Source: Phycisphaerales bacterium (lineage in GTDB: Bacteria > Planctomycetota > Phycisphaerae > Phycisphaerales > UBA1924). From it: 64,000 nucleotides of DNA. Each line of letters begins with the position of its first letter. The first letter of the stretch is position 1. The stretch is from contig CANHCQ010000002.1 in assembly GCA_947459215.1 (NCBI GenBank), positions 186,001 to 250,000 of the forward strand. Reading direction: 5' to 3'. The notes under the pieces were generated by a model that was not told the DNA's origin, searched no databases, and was given only the letters and a program-made list of their open reading frames with translations. Positions 1 through 8,552 of this stretch are shown piece by piece. The translations under genes were made by a program, and so were the position numbers.

Positions 1-707
1 TTGCTCGCGATTGCGGTCTCGCGGGTGATGGGTGCTTGCTCGCTGGGCTGAATCAGGCGGAGCGGATCGGTGGGCGCACGCTTGGTTGCGGCGGGCGTTA
101 CCGCTTCGTCGGCTTCGCTCGCGGCGCTGGTGGGCGTTGCGGCGACTTCAGTCGCGGCTTCCGCTGCTGAAGCGGTTGTGGTCGCAGCAACGGATTGTGA
201 GGTTGCGGCGTTGGCGCGGTCGGTCTTGACCGGCTTGCGGTCGGCGTTGGCGGCGGGCGCGTCGATGGCGGCTATCGCCGTTTCGATGGGGAGGAGCGGA
301 GTTTCGCTCGGGATGTCGCCGGTGGCGAGTTGCTGCGTCGCGGCGGTCTCGGCGGTCTTGGTCGTGGCAGCGGAAGTGGTTGCCGACTTGTCGCCACCCG
401 CGGAAGTCGTTGGCGTTTCGATTTTCGCGTCCGCTTCGGAAGGCTGCGTGGTCTCGGCGGCGTTGGAATTGGTGTTGGAGGCCGCGGGTTCGTCCGCGGG
501 CTTGGCCTTTGGCTTGGTGTCCGCGGGCTGTTGACGGGCGGCGAAGAGGCCGGCTTCACCCTTGGATGAGGACTGGTTGACGTTGGAGAGAGCCTGGGCG
601 AAAGAATCGTCGCGCGGGGATTGCGCCGCGGGTTTGGCCGAGGCCGCCGCGAGAAGGGCAATGGCTGCGCTCTGGTTCGTCGTCCGGGCGGTTGTGGCGG
701 CATTCAT
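1..707 (-). CDS. fliK: FliK-like flagellar hook-length control protein, N-terminal part (partial)
   Basis: An open frame starts at ATG 707 and continues without a stop for about 235 codons off the left edge. The start overlaps the stop of the upstream MotE-like gene in an ATGA junction, the coupling used elsewhere in this operon. The translation is low-complexity, rich in Ala, Thr, Ser, Pro and Glu (it begins MNAATTARTTNQSA), which is typical of the disordered N-terminal half of FliK, the secreted ruler that sets hook length and switches export specificity. The diagnostic C-terminal domain is outside the window, so the name rests on position (after fliG-fliH-fliI-fliJ) and composition. It could be another exported low-complexity flagellar protein. 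Confidence 0.6.
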   Translation of the reverse strand, partial: MNAATTARTTNQSAAIALLAAASAKPAAQSPRDDSFAQALSNVNQSSSKGEAGLFAARQQPADTKPKAKPADEPAASNTNSNAAETTQPSEADAKIETPTTSAGGDKSATTSAATTKTAETAATQQLATGDIPSETPLLPIETAIAAIDAPAANADRKPVKTDRANAATSQSVAATTTASAAEAATEVAATPTSAASEADEAVTPAATKRAPTDPLRLIQPSEQAPITRETAIAS

Positions 708-1435
708 TTGGTAGGAACCTCCGGAGCGCGGATCGCAAGTCCGCGCGTCCGGAGACGCTCTAGCAAGTCTGCTGCCAGTTTGGGGTCTTCCTGGATGAAC
801 TGGTCCATGATCTTGCCGCGGGTGCGGCCGTCCATGGCGTTGAGGTAGGAGACCACGAGATCGGTGCCGGTCGCGAAGGCCTGGCCGTCGCCGGTGGAGG
901 CCGGCGTCATGGCGAGGGTTTCCTTCAGGGTTTTCTTGGCCTGATCGGGCTTGAGGTCCTGCAGGGTCTGGAGAGTCTTCTTGAATTGTGCCGAGCCTTC
1001 GTCTTCGGCGATCTTCTTTCGCATGGCGTTGAACGCCGCGGTGTCGGCGGTGAGTTTGGCGCGTTCCTTATCGAGGGTCTCGCGTTCGATCTGGAGGCTC
1101 GACTTGAGGGCTTCGACTTGCTTGTCAAGGCTCGCCATTTTCTGGCGGCGGACTTCTTCGCCCTTCTCGCTGAGTTCGAGGCGGTCGGCGGCGGTGATCG
1201 GCGGGCGGGTGGACTTCGCTTCCTCCTCGGCCTTCTTCTTCTCTTCGGCTTGCTTGGCTGCTTCGGCTTCCTTGGCCTTGGCTTCGTCGGCGATGGTGGG
1301 CGCGAAGAGCTCGCGGAGACGCTGCATGCGGTCTTTGTTGAGGCGGCCGCTGGTCTGGAGCCATCCGACGAAGCCGCCGATGGCGAGGATGTTCGCCAGA
1401 GCGAGGATCGAGATGACGGTCCAGATCCGCTTCAC
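704..1435 (-). CDS. MotE-like membrane-anchored coiled-coil protein (MgtE_N-like C-terminus)
   Basis: 243 aa from a GTG start that overlaps the fliJ stop (GTGA). Upstream in-frame codons exist, but they lie inside fliJ and encode Arg-rich non-conserved sequence. Residues about 4-26 form one transmembrane helix. Residues about 55-150 are a charged Lys/Glu/Ala coiled coil. The C-terminal third (AMDGRTRGKIMDQF, then DPKLAADLLERLRTRG) resembles the small helical MgtE_N domain. This architecture matches MotE-type proteins encoded beside fliJ in many bacteria, which act as motor-associated chaperones. The location and neighbours support a flagellar role; the exact function is inferred. Confidence 0.72.
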   Translation of the reverse strand: MKRIWTVISILALANILAIGGFVGWLQTSGRLNKDRMQRLRELFAPTIADEAKAKEAEAAKQAEEKKKAEEEAKSTRPPITAADRLELSEKGEEVRRQKMASLDKQVEALKSSLQIERETLDKERAKLTADTAAFNAMRKKIAEDEGSAQFKKTLQTLQDLKPDQAKKTLKETLAMTPASTGDGQAFATGTDLVVSYLNAMDGRTRGKIMDQFIQEDPKLAADLLERLRTRGLAIRAPEVPTK

Positions 1436-1908
1436 TGCATGATCTCCATGCGGACGGCGTGTCCGGTGACGGCGATCTCGTCGAGTACACGGGCTTCGAG
1501 CGACGCTTGCTCGGCCCGCCACAGCTCATATCGGCGCTCCTTGAGCTTCTCCACCGCTTTGCGGCGGGTGGTGGCGGCGAGGAGGTCCTTGCGGGCGGCG
1601 TCGAGGCGGCGGTGCAGGGCGGCGAGCTGGAAGACGGCCTGCTGGGCCTTGGCGACGAGGTGCAGGGACATATTGGCCTGCATGCGGACGTGGCGGAGAT
1701 CGACCGAGGCGGCTCCGGGTTGGCTGGCGGGGGCGAGCGTTTCGCGGAGGTCGTTCTTTTCTGCCGTGATGGAGGCCTGGAAGCCGCGGAGCTTGTCTTC
1801 GAGGACGAGACGCATGCGTTCGAGGTCGGCGAGGACGAGCTGCTTCTGGCGCTCGATGGCGAGGCGCTGCTTGATGACGGCTTCGAGTTCGAATCGGAAC
1901 TTAGGCAC
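1432..1908 (-). CDS. fliJ: FliJ, flagellar export chaperone/ATPase stalk
   Basis: 158 aa from a GTG start (PKFRFELEAVIKQR). FliJ is a small two-helix coiled-coil protein that sits in the FliI hexamer like the gamma subunit of F1-ATPase and recycles export chaperones. The sequence begins with the F-x-L-E-x-V-L-type motif of the family and is a continuous run of charged helix (ERQKQLVLADLERMR, later LKERRYELWRAEQ). It lies 37 nt after fliI and overlaps the MotE-like gene by 4 nt. FliJ is weakly conserved, so length, helical content and position carry most of the weight. Confidence 0.85.
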   Translation of the reverse strand: MPKFRFELEAVIKQRLAIERQKQLVLADLERMRLVLEDKLRGFQASITAEKNDLRETLAPASQPGAASVDLRHVRMQANMSLHLVAKAQQAVFQLAALHRRLDAARKDLLAATTRRKAVEKLKERRYELWRAEQASLEARVLDEIAVTGHAVRMEIMQ

Positions 1909-1945
1909 GGGGGGCTTTCAGCGGAGAGAAGCGGTTCGGCGGCCG

Positions 1946-3313
1946 TTACGCGGCGCGGGGGCGGGACTTGGCGTTGCGGGCCATGATGGATTGGGCGAGC
2001 TCGGCGAGACGGACGAGGTTGGCGCGGCTTTCTTCGAAGCTGGGTGTCTGGCCCTTGGCTTGGCGAAGGTGTTCGTTGATCTGCGGCATCAGTTCGATGG
2101 CGACGTCGGCCTCTGGGTTGGTGCCCTTGGCGTAGGCGCCGATCTGAACGAGGTCCTCGACTTCCCGGTAGATGGCCATGAGGCGGAGGATGTGGCGGCG
2201 GGCGGCTTGCTGCTGGGCGTCGGTGACGTCGTCGGCGACGCGGCTGACGGAGTCGAGGACGTCGATGGCGGGGAAGTGGGCTTTCTGGGCGAGCTTGCGG
2301 CTGAGGATGACGTGGCCGTCGAGGATGCCGCGGGCGGCGTCGCTGATCGGCTCGGTCATGTCGTCGCCCTCGACGAGGATGGTGTAGAGGCCGGTGATGG
2401 AGCCGCCGGATTCGAGAGAACCGGCGCGTTCGAGCAGGGCGGCGAGGGTGGAGAAGACGCTGGGCGTGTAGCCCTTGGTGGCGGGTGGTTCGCCGACGGA
2501 GAGGCCGATCTGGCGCTGGGCGTGAGCGAAGCGGGTGATGGAGTCCATCATCAGCAGGACGTCGCGGCCGAGGTCGCGGAAGAACTCGGCGCAGGAGCAG
2601 GCGAGCCTGGCGGCGCGGAGGCGGAGCAGCGGGGACTCGTCGCCGGTGGCGACGATGACGACGCTGCGGGCGAGGCCTTCGGGGCCGAGTGCGTGGTCGA
2701 TGAAGTCCTTCACCTCGCGGCCGCGTTCACCGATGAGGGCGATGACGTTGACGTCGGCGGCGGTGCGGCGGGCGATGGTGCCCAGGAGTGTGGACTTGCC
2801 GACGCCAGGGCCGGCGAAGATGCCAAGGCGCTGGCCGCGGCCGAGGGTGGTCATGGTGTCCATTGCGCGCATGCCGGTGGCGAGGGGCTTGTCGATGCGG
2901 CGGCGCTTCATGGCGCTGACGGGATCGGGGGAGAGCGGGACGGGGTGGGTGTCGAGGATGGGGCCGGCGTTGTCGATGGGGCGGGCGAGGCCGTCGAGGA
3001 CGCGGCCGAGCATCTGACGGGAGACGCCGACGGTGGGGGAGGCTTGCTCGCCGAAGACGCGATCACCGGCGCGGATGCCGCCGGTCTGGCCGAGGAGCAT
3101 GACGACGGCGTGTTCGCGGGTGAAGCCGACGACCTCGCCGTAGGTGACGGCGTGTTCAACGCCGGCGCGAGAGCGGATGGAGACGAGTGAGCCGACGGGG
3201 AGCGGCAGGTCTTCGACTAGGACGGTCATGCCGCGGATGGAGACGACCTGGCCAATGGCGAGCATGGGCTGCGTGCGACGGACGGTGGCGATGGCACCGG
3301 CCAGAGTGGTCAT
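1946..3313 (-). CDS. fliI: FliI, flagellum-specific type III export ATPase
   Basis: 455 aa, close to the usual 440-460. FliI is the hexameric cytoplasmic ATPase that helps unfold and feed substrates to the export gate. The Walker A motif GPGVGKST is at residues 168-175. The Walker B strand (DVLLMMDSITRFAHAQRQIG) with the SITRFA-QR signature of the flagellar/type III family, and the PPATKGYTPSVF motif, are all present. Its ATG overlaps the fliH stop in ATGA, so translation is coupled. The neighbours fliH and fliJ encode its direct partners, which makes a virulence-type secretion ATPase very unlikely. Confidence 0.97.
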   Translation of the reverse strand: MTTLAGAIATVRRTQPMLAIGQVVSIRGMTVLVEDLPLPVGSLVSIRSRAGVEHAVTYGEVVGFTREHAVVMLLGQTGGIRAGDRVFGEQASPTVGVSRQMLGRVLDGLARPIDNAGPILDTHPVPLSPDPVSAMKRRRIDKPLATGMRAMDTMTTLGRGQRLGIFAGPGVGKSTLLGTIARRTAADVNVIALIGERGREVKDFIDHALGPEGLARSVVIVATGDESPLLRLRAARLACSCAEFFRDLGRDVLLMMDSITRFAHAQRQIGLSVGEPPATKGYTPSVFSTLAALLERAGSLESGGSITGLYTILVEGDDMTEPISDAARGILDGHVILSRKLAQKAHFPAIDVLDSVSRVADDVTDAQQQAARRHILRLMAIYREVEDLVQIGAYAKGTNPEADVAIELMPQINEHLRQAKGQTPSFEESRANLVRLAELAQSIMARNAKSRPRAA

Positions 3314-4068
3314 GCCGAGGGCTCGATCGAAGGCGATGGATTGGGGGGAGGTACTGCGGCGGATCCCGCATCCTGGCGGGGCAGAACGGCGTCGATGATG
3401 CGAGCGAGCTGCGTTGCAAGCTGGGCATCGATCGCGCCGCCGAGCGTGCGGAGGGTGGCCGAGCCACGGGCGATGGCGGGGTCTTCGGTGATGTCGACGT
3501 GGCTGGCGTTGGTGTGGCGGGCGAGCAGGCCGGGTAGGGCGGCTTCAATGAGCGGCTTGTCGCCGGCGTTGATCGCGAGGCGGACGCGGGTGGGGCGCAC
3601 GACCATCGCAAGGGCCGCATCGACCTGATCGACGATGGTGTCGGGCTTGAGTTCGACGCTCCGCTTCACGACCAGCTCGGCGATTTCGCAGGCAAGGCGA
3701 AGAACTTCGGTGCGGGCCTCGAGAAGCAGTGCGTCGCGGGAGGCTTCGAAGGCATCGATGGTCTTTGTCCAGGTTTTCAGAAGCGACTGGAGATCGGCGC
3801 TGACCGCGGCGATGGCCTGCTCGCGACCCTCCGCGGTGCCTTTCTCATGGCCCGTGCGATAACCCAGTTCGTGGCCGAGACGGAGGCCCTCTTCGCGAGC
3901 GGTTGAGATGAGACGATCGCGCTCGGCCTTAGCGGCGGCGAGCATCGCGTCGGCCTCGTTCCTGGTGCGATCGCGGAGTGACTGGCCCTCGCGCACGAGA
4001 TCGCCGAGGCGGTACACGATGGCCTCGGCGACCGGCTTGGAGATGTCGGATTGACGGATGAGCGCCAT
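3310..4068 (-). CDS. fliH: FliH, negative regulator/stator of the export ATPase
   Basis: 252 aa. FliH dimers bind FliI, inhibit its ATPase until docking, and anchor it to the C-ring. The N-terminal half is a long charged helix (MLAAAKAERDRLISTAREEG) containing a short Gly-spaced stretch (GLRLGHELGYRTGHEKGTAEG broken at about residues 70-90) reminiscent of the GxxxG repeats typical of FliH. The C-terminal half resembles the V-type ATPase E subunit/FliH domain (LACEIAELVVKRSVE). It ends in a Pro/Ser-rich tail. Start at ATG 4068, 27 nt after fliG. It is weakly conserved, but context makes the call strong. Confidence 0.9.
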   Translation of the reverse strand: MALIRQSDISKPVAEAIVYRLGDLVREGQSLRDRTRNEADAMLAAAKAERDRLISTAREEGLRLGHELGYRTGHEKGTAEGREQAIAAVSADLQSLLKTWTKTIDAFEASRDALLLEARTEVLRLACEIAELVVKRSVELKPDTIVDQVDAALAMVVRPTRVRLAINAGDKPLIEAALPGLLARHTNASHVDITEDPAIARGSATLRTLGGAIDAQLATQLARIIDAVLPRQDAGSAAVPPPNPSPSIEPSA

Positions 4069-4095
4069 GGGCCGTGCAAGGTTGAGTGGTGCGGA

Positions 4096-5136
4096 TTACA
4101 CGAGCAGTTCGGAGTCTCCGCCGCGGCCCTGGATGACCACCTCGCCGGCTTCTTCGAGGCGGCGGACGATGTCGACGATGCGCTGCTGAGCGGACTCGAC
4201 GTCGCTGACCTTGACCGGGCCCATGAACTGGATGTCTTCCTTGATGAGCTGGGCAGCCCGTTCGGACATGTTCTTGTAGATCTTTTCCTGGAGTTCCTGG
4301 CTGGCAGTCTTGAGAGCGAGAGCCAGCTCGTCGTTCTCGACTTCCTTGAGCACGGCTTGGATGCCCTTGTCGTTGACCGACTTGATGTCCTCAAAGACGA
4401 ACATCAGGCGGCGGATCTGCTCGACGAGGTCGGGGTCCTCGGCCTCGAGGCCTTCGAGGATGGACTTTTCGGTGGCGCGGTCCGCGAGGTTGAGGATCTC
4501 GGAGACGGTGGGCACGCCGCCGGCTTTCTCCATGCTTTGGGCGAGCATGTTAGCGAGGCGGCTTTCGAGCCCCTTCTCGACTTCACGGATGACCTCTGGG
4601 TTGGTCTGCTCCATGTTGGCGATGCGCTTGATGACCTCGATCTGCTTCTGCAGCGGCAGGCCCGCGAGGATCTCGGCGGCCTTGTGGTGGGGCAGATGGC
4701 AGACGATGAGGGCGATCGTCTGCGGGTGTTCATCCTGAATGAAGGTGAGCAGGTTCTCGCTCTCGGCCCGCTGCAGGAACGAGAAGGGTGTTTTCTGCAC
4801 CTGGGTCTGGATCTGGGCGAGAACACGCTCGGCGACCTTGGGGTCGAGCGAGCTCTTGAGCACGTTTTTGGCGTAGTCGAGGTTGCCTTCGGCAGCGAAC
4901 TGGCTCGCGATCGATATGTTGTAGAACTCTTCGATCACCTCGTTCTGCAAGTTCTTGGGCACGCGGCCGAGGCCAGCGAGTTCGCGCGTGACCTCTTCGA
5001 CGGTCTCGGCCTCCATCGACTTAAGGATCGAGGAAGCTTGATCGGGACCGACGGCGAGAAGCAGAATCGCCGCCTTGGTGAGGCCCTCGATTTCCTCGAT
5101 CTTGTCCGGGAGTTTTTCGTGCGGCTTGCGCGGCAT
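4096..5136 (-). CDS. fliG: FliG, flagellar motor switch protein
   Basis: 346 aa, usual length. FliG forms the upper C-ring, binds FliF with its N-terminus and FliM through its middle domain, and its C-terminal domain meets the stator for torque. The N-terminal domain starts at about residue 15 (EIEGLTKAAILLLAVGPDQAS). The middle domain carries the EHPQTIALIVCHLPHHKAAEIL region, equivalent to the EHPQ motif that binds FliM. The C-terminal charged helix, with KEVENDELALALKTASQ, is the torque region. It sits 9 nt after fliF, as in most flagellar operons. Confidence 0.97.
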   Translation of the reverse strand: MPRKPHEKLPDKIEEIEGLTKAAILLLAVGPDQASSILKSMEAETVEEVTRELAGLGRVPKNLQNEVIEEFYNISIASQFAAEGNLDYAKNVLKSSLDPKVAERVLAQIQTQVQKTPFSFLQRAESENLLTFIQDEHPQTIALIVCHLPHHKAAEILAGLPLQKQIEVIKRIANMEQTNPEVIREVEKGLESRLANMLAQSMEKAGGVPTVSEILNLADRATEKSILEGLEAEDPDLVEQIRRLMFVFEDIKSVNDKGIQAVLKEVENDELALALKTASQELQEKIYKNMSERAAQLIKEDIQFMGPVKVSDVESAQQRIVDIVRRLEEAGEVVIQGRGGDSELLV

Positions 5137-5145
5137 AGGGATGGC

Positions 5146-6897
5146 TTAGTTCTCGGTGGTGATCCAGCGATTCAGCAGCTTGGCAGCGCTATCGGGCGAT
5201 CCCTTGACGAACTCGTTGACCTGTTCGAGCATCTTTCCCGTGCGGACCTCTGCATCGTCGACCTCGATGCCCATCATCGGAGCGTCGCTCTCGTCGGCCT
5301 CGCCGATGAGATCGCTCTTGGTCTGGAGCGCAGGGGGCAGGCCGACGATCTCTTCCGCAGTGGGGAGCTCAGCTTTGCGGGCGGTCTTGTTCACCATCAC
5401 GACCATCATGCCCATGGCGAGCAGGGCCATGCCGCCGAGCAGGACGTTTTCGAGGAGACCGACGCTGAGTCCGAGCGGGAGCGATCCGCCCGAGGCTGAA
5501 CCGCCGCCACCGCCGCCACCGGAGAGCATGCCGCCGCCACCGGTGGAGGCGAGCGCGAGATCGACGGGAATCATCGAGACGCTCACCTGGGTGAGCAGCA
5601 TTCGGTTGAGATCCTCGGCGGTGACGCCGGGGTTGGCGGCGGCGACCATCGCCTTCACGTGCGGCAGGATGCTGTCGATGATCTGGGGCTTGACGTCTTT
5701 CTCAAACTTGTCCTTGAGCTGCTCGGGCGTCGGGGCTGCGGCTGCGGCTGCGTCCTTGTTCTCACCTGCGGGCGAGAGTTTGGCGGCGACGAAGGCTTCG
5801 GGGACGTTCACGGAGACCGCGACCATGGTGGGGCGGCCCTTGGGGTCGGCAGTGGTGCTCTGCACACGGCCTGGGAAGGTGGTGAATTCGGTCTCTTCGT
5901 CCTTCTTGTTGCTGCCGGATTGTGCGGGGGACGGGGAGGTGGCGACATCCATGCCGACGTTGGAGCGGATGCCGGACTCGGCGCCGCCGCCGGTGCCACC
6001 GGTCTCGGTCTGCGAGTTGGTCTTTTCACGCTTGAGGAGCTGGACGGTGCCGGCGTCCTTGGGGAGATATTCCTCTTTGACGCTGTTCTCGCGCTTGTTG
6101 TCGATCTGAGCGGTGACAGCGACCATGACCTCGGGGATGTATGAGAGGAAGCCGACAAGCTTCTCGCGGGTCGAGTTTTCCCAGCGAGTGACGTCTTCGA
6201 GGTAGGTGGAGGCGGCCATGTCCTCGTTCGCGGTGGCGCGGCGTTGGCGGCGCATGTTGCCGTCGATGACGCGGACGGCCTCGATGGTGAGGCCGACGCG
6301 ACTGCTGGCGATGAGGCCGGCGACAGCATCGACGGTGGATTGATCGAGGGAGAGACCGCCGGCGGCAAAGACGGTGGCCATGGCGGTGGGACGGCGAGAA
6401 CCGGCGCCGAGGCCGGCGCGGTCAGGGGCGTCGATGATGACCGAGGCCTTGGTGATGCCGCTGAACCTGGAGATGATGGCGGCGAGTTCGTTCTGGAGGG
6501 CGATGTTGTAGACCTGATCGTTCTGCTGGCGGGTGCTGTACCAAGTCTGCTTTTCCAGCATGTTTCGGAAGAGCATGCTGGCGTCGTCGGGCATGTTGCC
6601 AGACTGGGTGTAGGCTGCGAGGGCGTCGATGCGGCGAGCGGCGGGCACGAGGACGCGTGTGCCGCTCATCGTGAAGGGAATGTTGCGGTCCTTCAGATAG
6701 GTTGCGGCCTTGGTCTGCTCGGCGTCGGCGGCGTTTGGAAGGAACTCGACGTAGTCCTGCTTGGAGGACCATGCGTACGAGAGGGCGAACGCCATGACCA
6801 TGATGACGACCACGGCCGCGATGAGCAGCTTGTGCAGGGCGGTCAGCTTGGTGAGCTGTTCCTGAATCGTCGCGAGAATGTTGCGGAGCGCGTCCAA
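5146..6897 (-). CDS. fliF: FliF, MS-ring protein
   Basis: 583 aa. FliF forms the membrane ring on which the motor and export gate assemble. One transmembrane helix is at about residues 24-43 and a second at about 470-500, bracketing the periplasmic ring-building domains. A glycine-rich stretch precedes the second helix. The extreme C-terminus (GKMLEQVNEFVKGSP ... LNRWI) is the conserved FliG-binding tail. The first codon is TTG (6897), with an AGGAGG-like site 11 nt upstream; no better ATG keeps the N-terminal helix. A 203-nt gap separates it from fliE. Confidence 0.95.
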   Translation of the reverse strand: MDALRNILATIQEQLTKLTALHKLLIAAVVVIMVMAFALSYAWSSKQDYVEFLPNAADAEQTKAATYLKDRNIPFTMSGTRVLVPAARRIDALAAYTQSGNMPDDASMLFRNMLEKQTWYSTRQQNDQVYNIALQNELAAIISRFSGITKASVIIDAPDRAGLGAGSRRPTAMATVFAAGGLSLDQSTVDAVAGLIASSRVGLTIEAVRVIDGNMRRQRRATANEDMAASTYLEDVTRWENSTREKLVGFLSYIPEVMVAVTAQIDNKRENSVKEEYLPKDAGTVQLLKREKTNSQTETGGTGGGAESGIRSNVGMDVATSPSPAQSGSNKKDEETEFTTFPGRVQSTTADPKGRPTMVAVSVNVPEAFVAAKLSPAGENKDAAAAAAPTPEQLKDKFEKDVKPQIIDSILPHVKAMVAAANPGVTAEDLNRMLLTQVSVSMIPVDLALASTGGGGMLSGGGGGGGSASGGSLPLGLSVGLLENVLLGGMALLAMGMMVVMVNKTARKAELPTAEEIVGLPPALQTKSDLIGEADESDAPMMGIEVDDAEVRTGKMLEQVNEFVKGSPDSAAKLLNRWITTEN

Positions 6898-7100
6898 GCG
6901 CTGGGGCCTCCTGCCGAATCGTGCCTGGCATCCTGCCGAGCGGCGACTGAAGTGTCGCGATCAGTGATTCGGTTCTGGCGCGCGCTCGCCTTGAAAAGGG
7001 GATGCAGAAAACGCCCGCTGTTGTTGCGCGGCCGAGGAAGGCTGTGTGTGGTTTCTGCGCGTCGCGGTGGAGGCCTGCTAGAGCGACACAAGCGGTTGTG

Positions 7101-7409
7101 TCAGACGCGGACCTGCTTCAACTCGTCGTAGGCTTCCATGACGCGGTTCCGGACCGACTGGAGCATGCGGAAGGCGGAGTCGGCCTGCTGGGTCGCGAGG
7201 ATCACGCCCTCGAGGTCGTCGCGCTTGCCGGTGGCGATGTCTTCCATCGCGCGGTCGGCTTGCTGTTGGAGCTCGTCGACCTTCTTGATGTTGTCGATCA
7301 GGGCGTCCTTGAAGGACGGGCCAGCGGCGGCGTTGCCTTGCGTCGGCTTCTGCCCGACGAACGGGTTCACGCCTTGTGAGCCGGAGATGAAACCAAGAGG
7401 ATCCGCCAT
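7101..7409 (-). CDS. fliE: FliE, MS-ring/rod junction protein
   Basis: 102 aa, the usual size. FliE links the FliF ring to the proximal rod and is among the first export substrates. The C-terminal half (ATQQADSAFRMLQSVRNRVMEAYDEL) matches the helical FliE domain with its amphipathic rod-like helix, and the middle carries the SFKDALIDNIKKVDELQQQAD segment. It lies between flgC and fliF in the same orientation, the standard flgB-flgC-fliE-fliF order. A 212-nt gap upstream holds a hairpin and a possible sigma-54-type promoter. Confidence 0.93.
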   Translation of the reverse strand: MADPLGFISGSQGVNPFVGQKPTQGNAAAGPSFKDALIDNIKKVDELQQQADRAMEDIATGKRDDLEGVILATQQADSAFRMLQSVRNRVMEAYDELKQVRV

Positions 7410-7526
7410 CAGTCACTCGCTTCTGTCCGGGCACTTGTTCCAGAGACGTCATCGGTCGTTTGGCCGCGACGGCTTGCAAGGCTCGGACTCGTCAGAGGAT
7501 ACCTCCGTATATCCGCTGACGCCAAT

Positions 7527-7597
7527 CGTGCCGCGGCCTCCGTGCCGCGGGGTGTGTGCGAGATCCCCGCAAACGGCTTGCCGACGCAGGCGTCGGC
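7527..7597 (-). promoter_or_regulatory. Hairpin and possible sigma-54-type promoter between flgC and fliE
   Basis: A perfect 8-bp stem (GCCGACGC/GCGTCGGC, 7580-7597, 2-nt loop) lies 24 nt past the flgC stop. Just downstream on the minus strand, the 10-mer CCGCGGCACG occurs twice with 14-nt spacing (7550-7541 and 7536-7527). The first copy gives a GG-N10-GC arrangement (GGCACG at -24, CCGC at -12), leaving a leader of about 113 nt to fliE. The -24 match is good and the -12 match poor. An NtrC-type activator is encoded in the same cluster. The promoter call is tentative. Confidence 0.3.
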
Positions 7598-7621
7598 TGT
7601 AGCTGGTGGTGAGGGCCGCTG

Positions 7622-8050
7622 TTACGCGAGAAGGCGCAGGGCCTGCGCCATCATCTGCTTGGTTGTTTCGGCCGCGACAACGTTGGCTTCATAGGCGCGG
7701 GAAGCTTCGAGTGCGTTGAGCTGCTCGATGACCGGGTTGACGTTCGGTTCGGGGACATGTCCCTGCCACTTGCCGCTCTTGAGGGCGTAGGGGCTCGATG
7801 GGTCGTAGCGGTAGTTGAACTCGCCCTGATCGATCTCGATCGCGGCGACATGGACGCCAAGTTCTTTGCCTGATTCGGTCTTGGCGGTCGGATCGCCTGG
7901 TGCGAAGTTCACCCGGCGGGCGCGGTAGGGGTTGACGTTGCCTTCGGCGTCGATGATGGTGTTGCGGTTGGCGATGTTGGCCGCGATGGCGGTCATGCGG
8001 GCCCGCTGAGCGAGCATGCCGCTGGTGGAGATGTCAAGTGCTCCGTACAT
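7622..8050 (-). CDS. flgC: FlgC, proximal rod protein
   Basis: 142 aa, the standard FlgC length. It is one of the axial proteins of the proximal rod, exported through the flagellar gate. The N-terminus (LDISTSGMLAQRARMTAIAANIANRNT) is the conserved rod/hook helix with the ANIAN motif; Arg stands where the family usually has Ala (ANIANANT). The C-terminus (ALEASRAYEANVVAAETTKQMMAQALRLL) is the matching helix that pairs with it in the rod. It follows flgB by 64 nt. Confidence 0.95.
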   Translation of the reverse strand: MYGALDISTSGMLAQRARMTAIAANIANRNTIIDAEGNVNPYRARRVNFAPGDPTAKTESGKELGVHVAAIEIDQGEFNYRYDPSSPYALKSGKWQGHVPEPNVNPVIEQLNALEASRAYEANVVAAETTKQMMAQALRLLA

Positions 8051-8114
8051 GTCAGGGAGTACGCAAGGGGCTTGCCAGAGGGGGGATGCGTCAAGACGTC
8101 AGGGCGTCAGACTT

Positions 8115-8552
8115 CTACGGGCGCTGGGTGACGGCGACCTTTAGCATCTCGAAGCGGGTGCGGAGCAGGTCGACGTTCATGCGGTAGAAGGCGGCGTTCT
8201 CGACGGAGTCCTGCATGAGGCGTTCGAGGTCGCGGTTGTTCTTGTCGTGGAAGAGGATGCCGCCGGTGGGGGTGTCGGGGTGGAGCGACATGCCGCCGTC
8301 GGCGCGGATCTGGACTTCGTCGCTGCTGGCGAGTGGGAGCGGGCCGCTGCCGCCGCCGGTGGCGGTGCGGCGTTCCTCGACGGCATTGGCGAGGGCCTCC
8401 CGGAACTCGGGGACGGAGACGTCCTTCTGGATGAAGTTGGGCGTTGAAACGTTGGCGATGTTGTGAGCGATGACCTTCTGGCGCTGGCCAGCAAATCGGA
8501 GCGCGGCGGCGAGGGTGGGGATGGCGCCGGAGTTGGTCAGTTCGCCGAACAT
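8115..8552 (-). CDS. flgB: FlgB, proximal rod protein
   Basis: 145 aa. FlgB is a proximal rod protein placed next to FlgC on the FliE/FliF base. The conserved N-terminal helix and motif (RQKVIAHNIANVSTPNF) and the C-terminal segment (VENAAFYRMNVDLLRTRFEMLKVAVTQRP) identify it. It opens the flgB-flgC-fliE-fliF order. No clear Shine-Dalgarno precedes the ATG. The 181 nt upstream contain a GG-N10-GC sequence, but it lies too close to the start codon to be convincing as a promoter. Confidence 0.94.
   Translation of the reverse strand: MFGELTNSGAIPTLAAALRFAGQRQKVIAHNIANVSTPNFIQKDVSVPEFREALANAVEERRTATGGGSGPLPLASSDEVQIRADGGMSLHPDTPTGGILFHDKNNRDLERLMQDSVENAAFYRMNVDLLRTRFEMLKVAVTQRP

Noticed and set aside
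986-3190. Long plus-strand open frame opposite fliI, fliJ and the MotE-like gene
   Set aside because: It is an antisense shadow: composition is Gly/Ala/Asp/Glu-rich with no family motif, and the minus strand encodes well-known proteins throughout.
6898-6960. GGCACG box upstream of fliF resembling a sigma-54 -24 element
   Set aside because: The following GC is at the wrong distance (9 instead of 10 nt), which sigma-54 does not tolerate.
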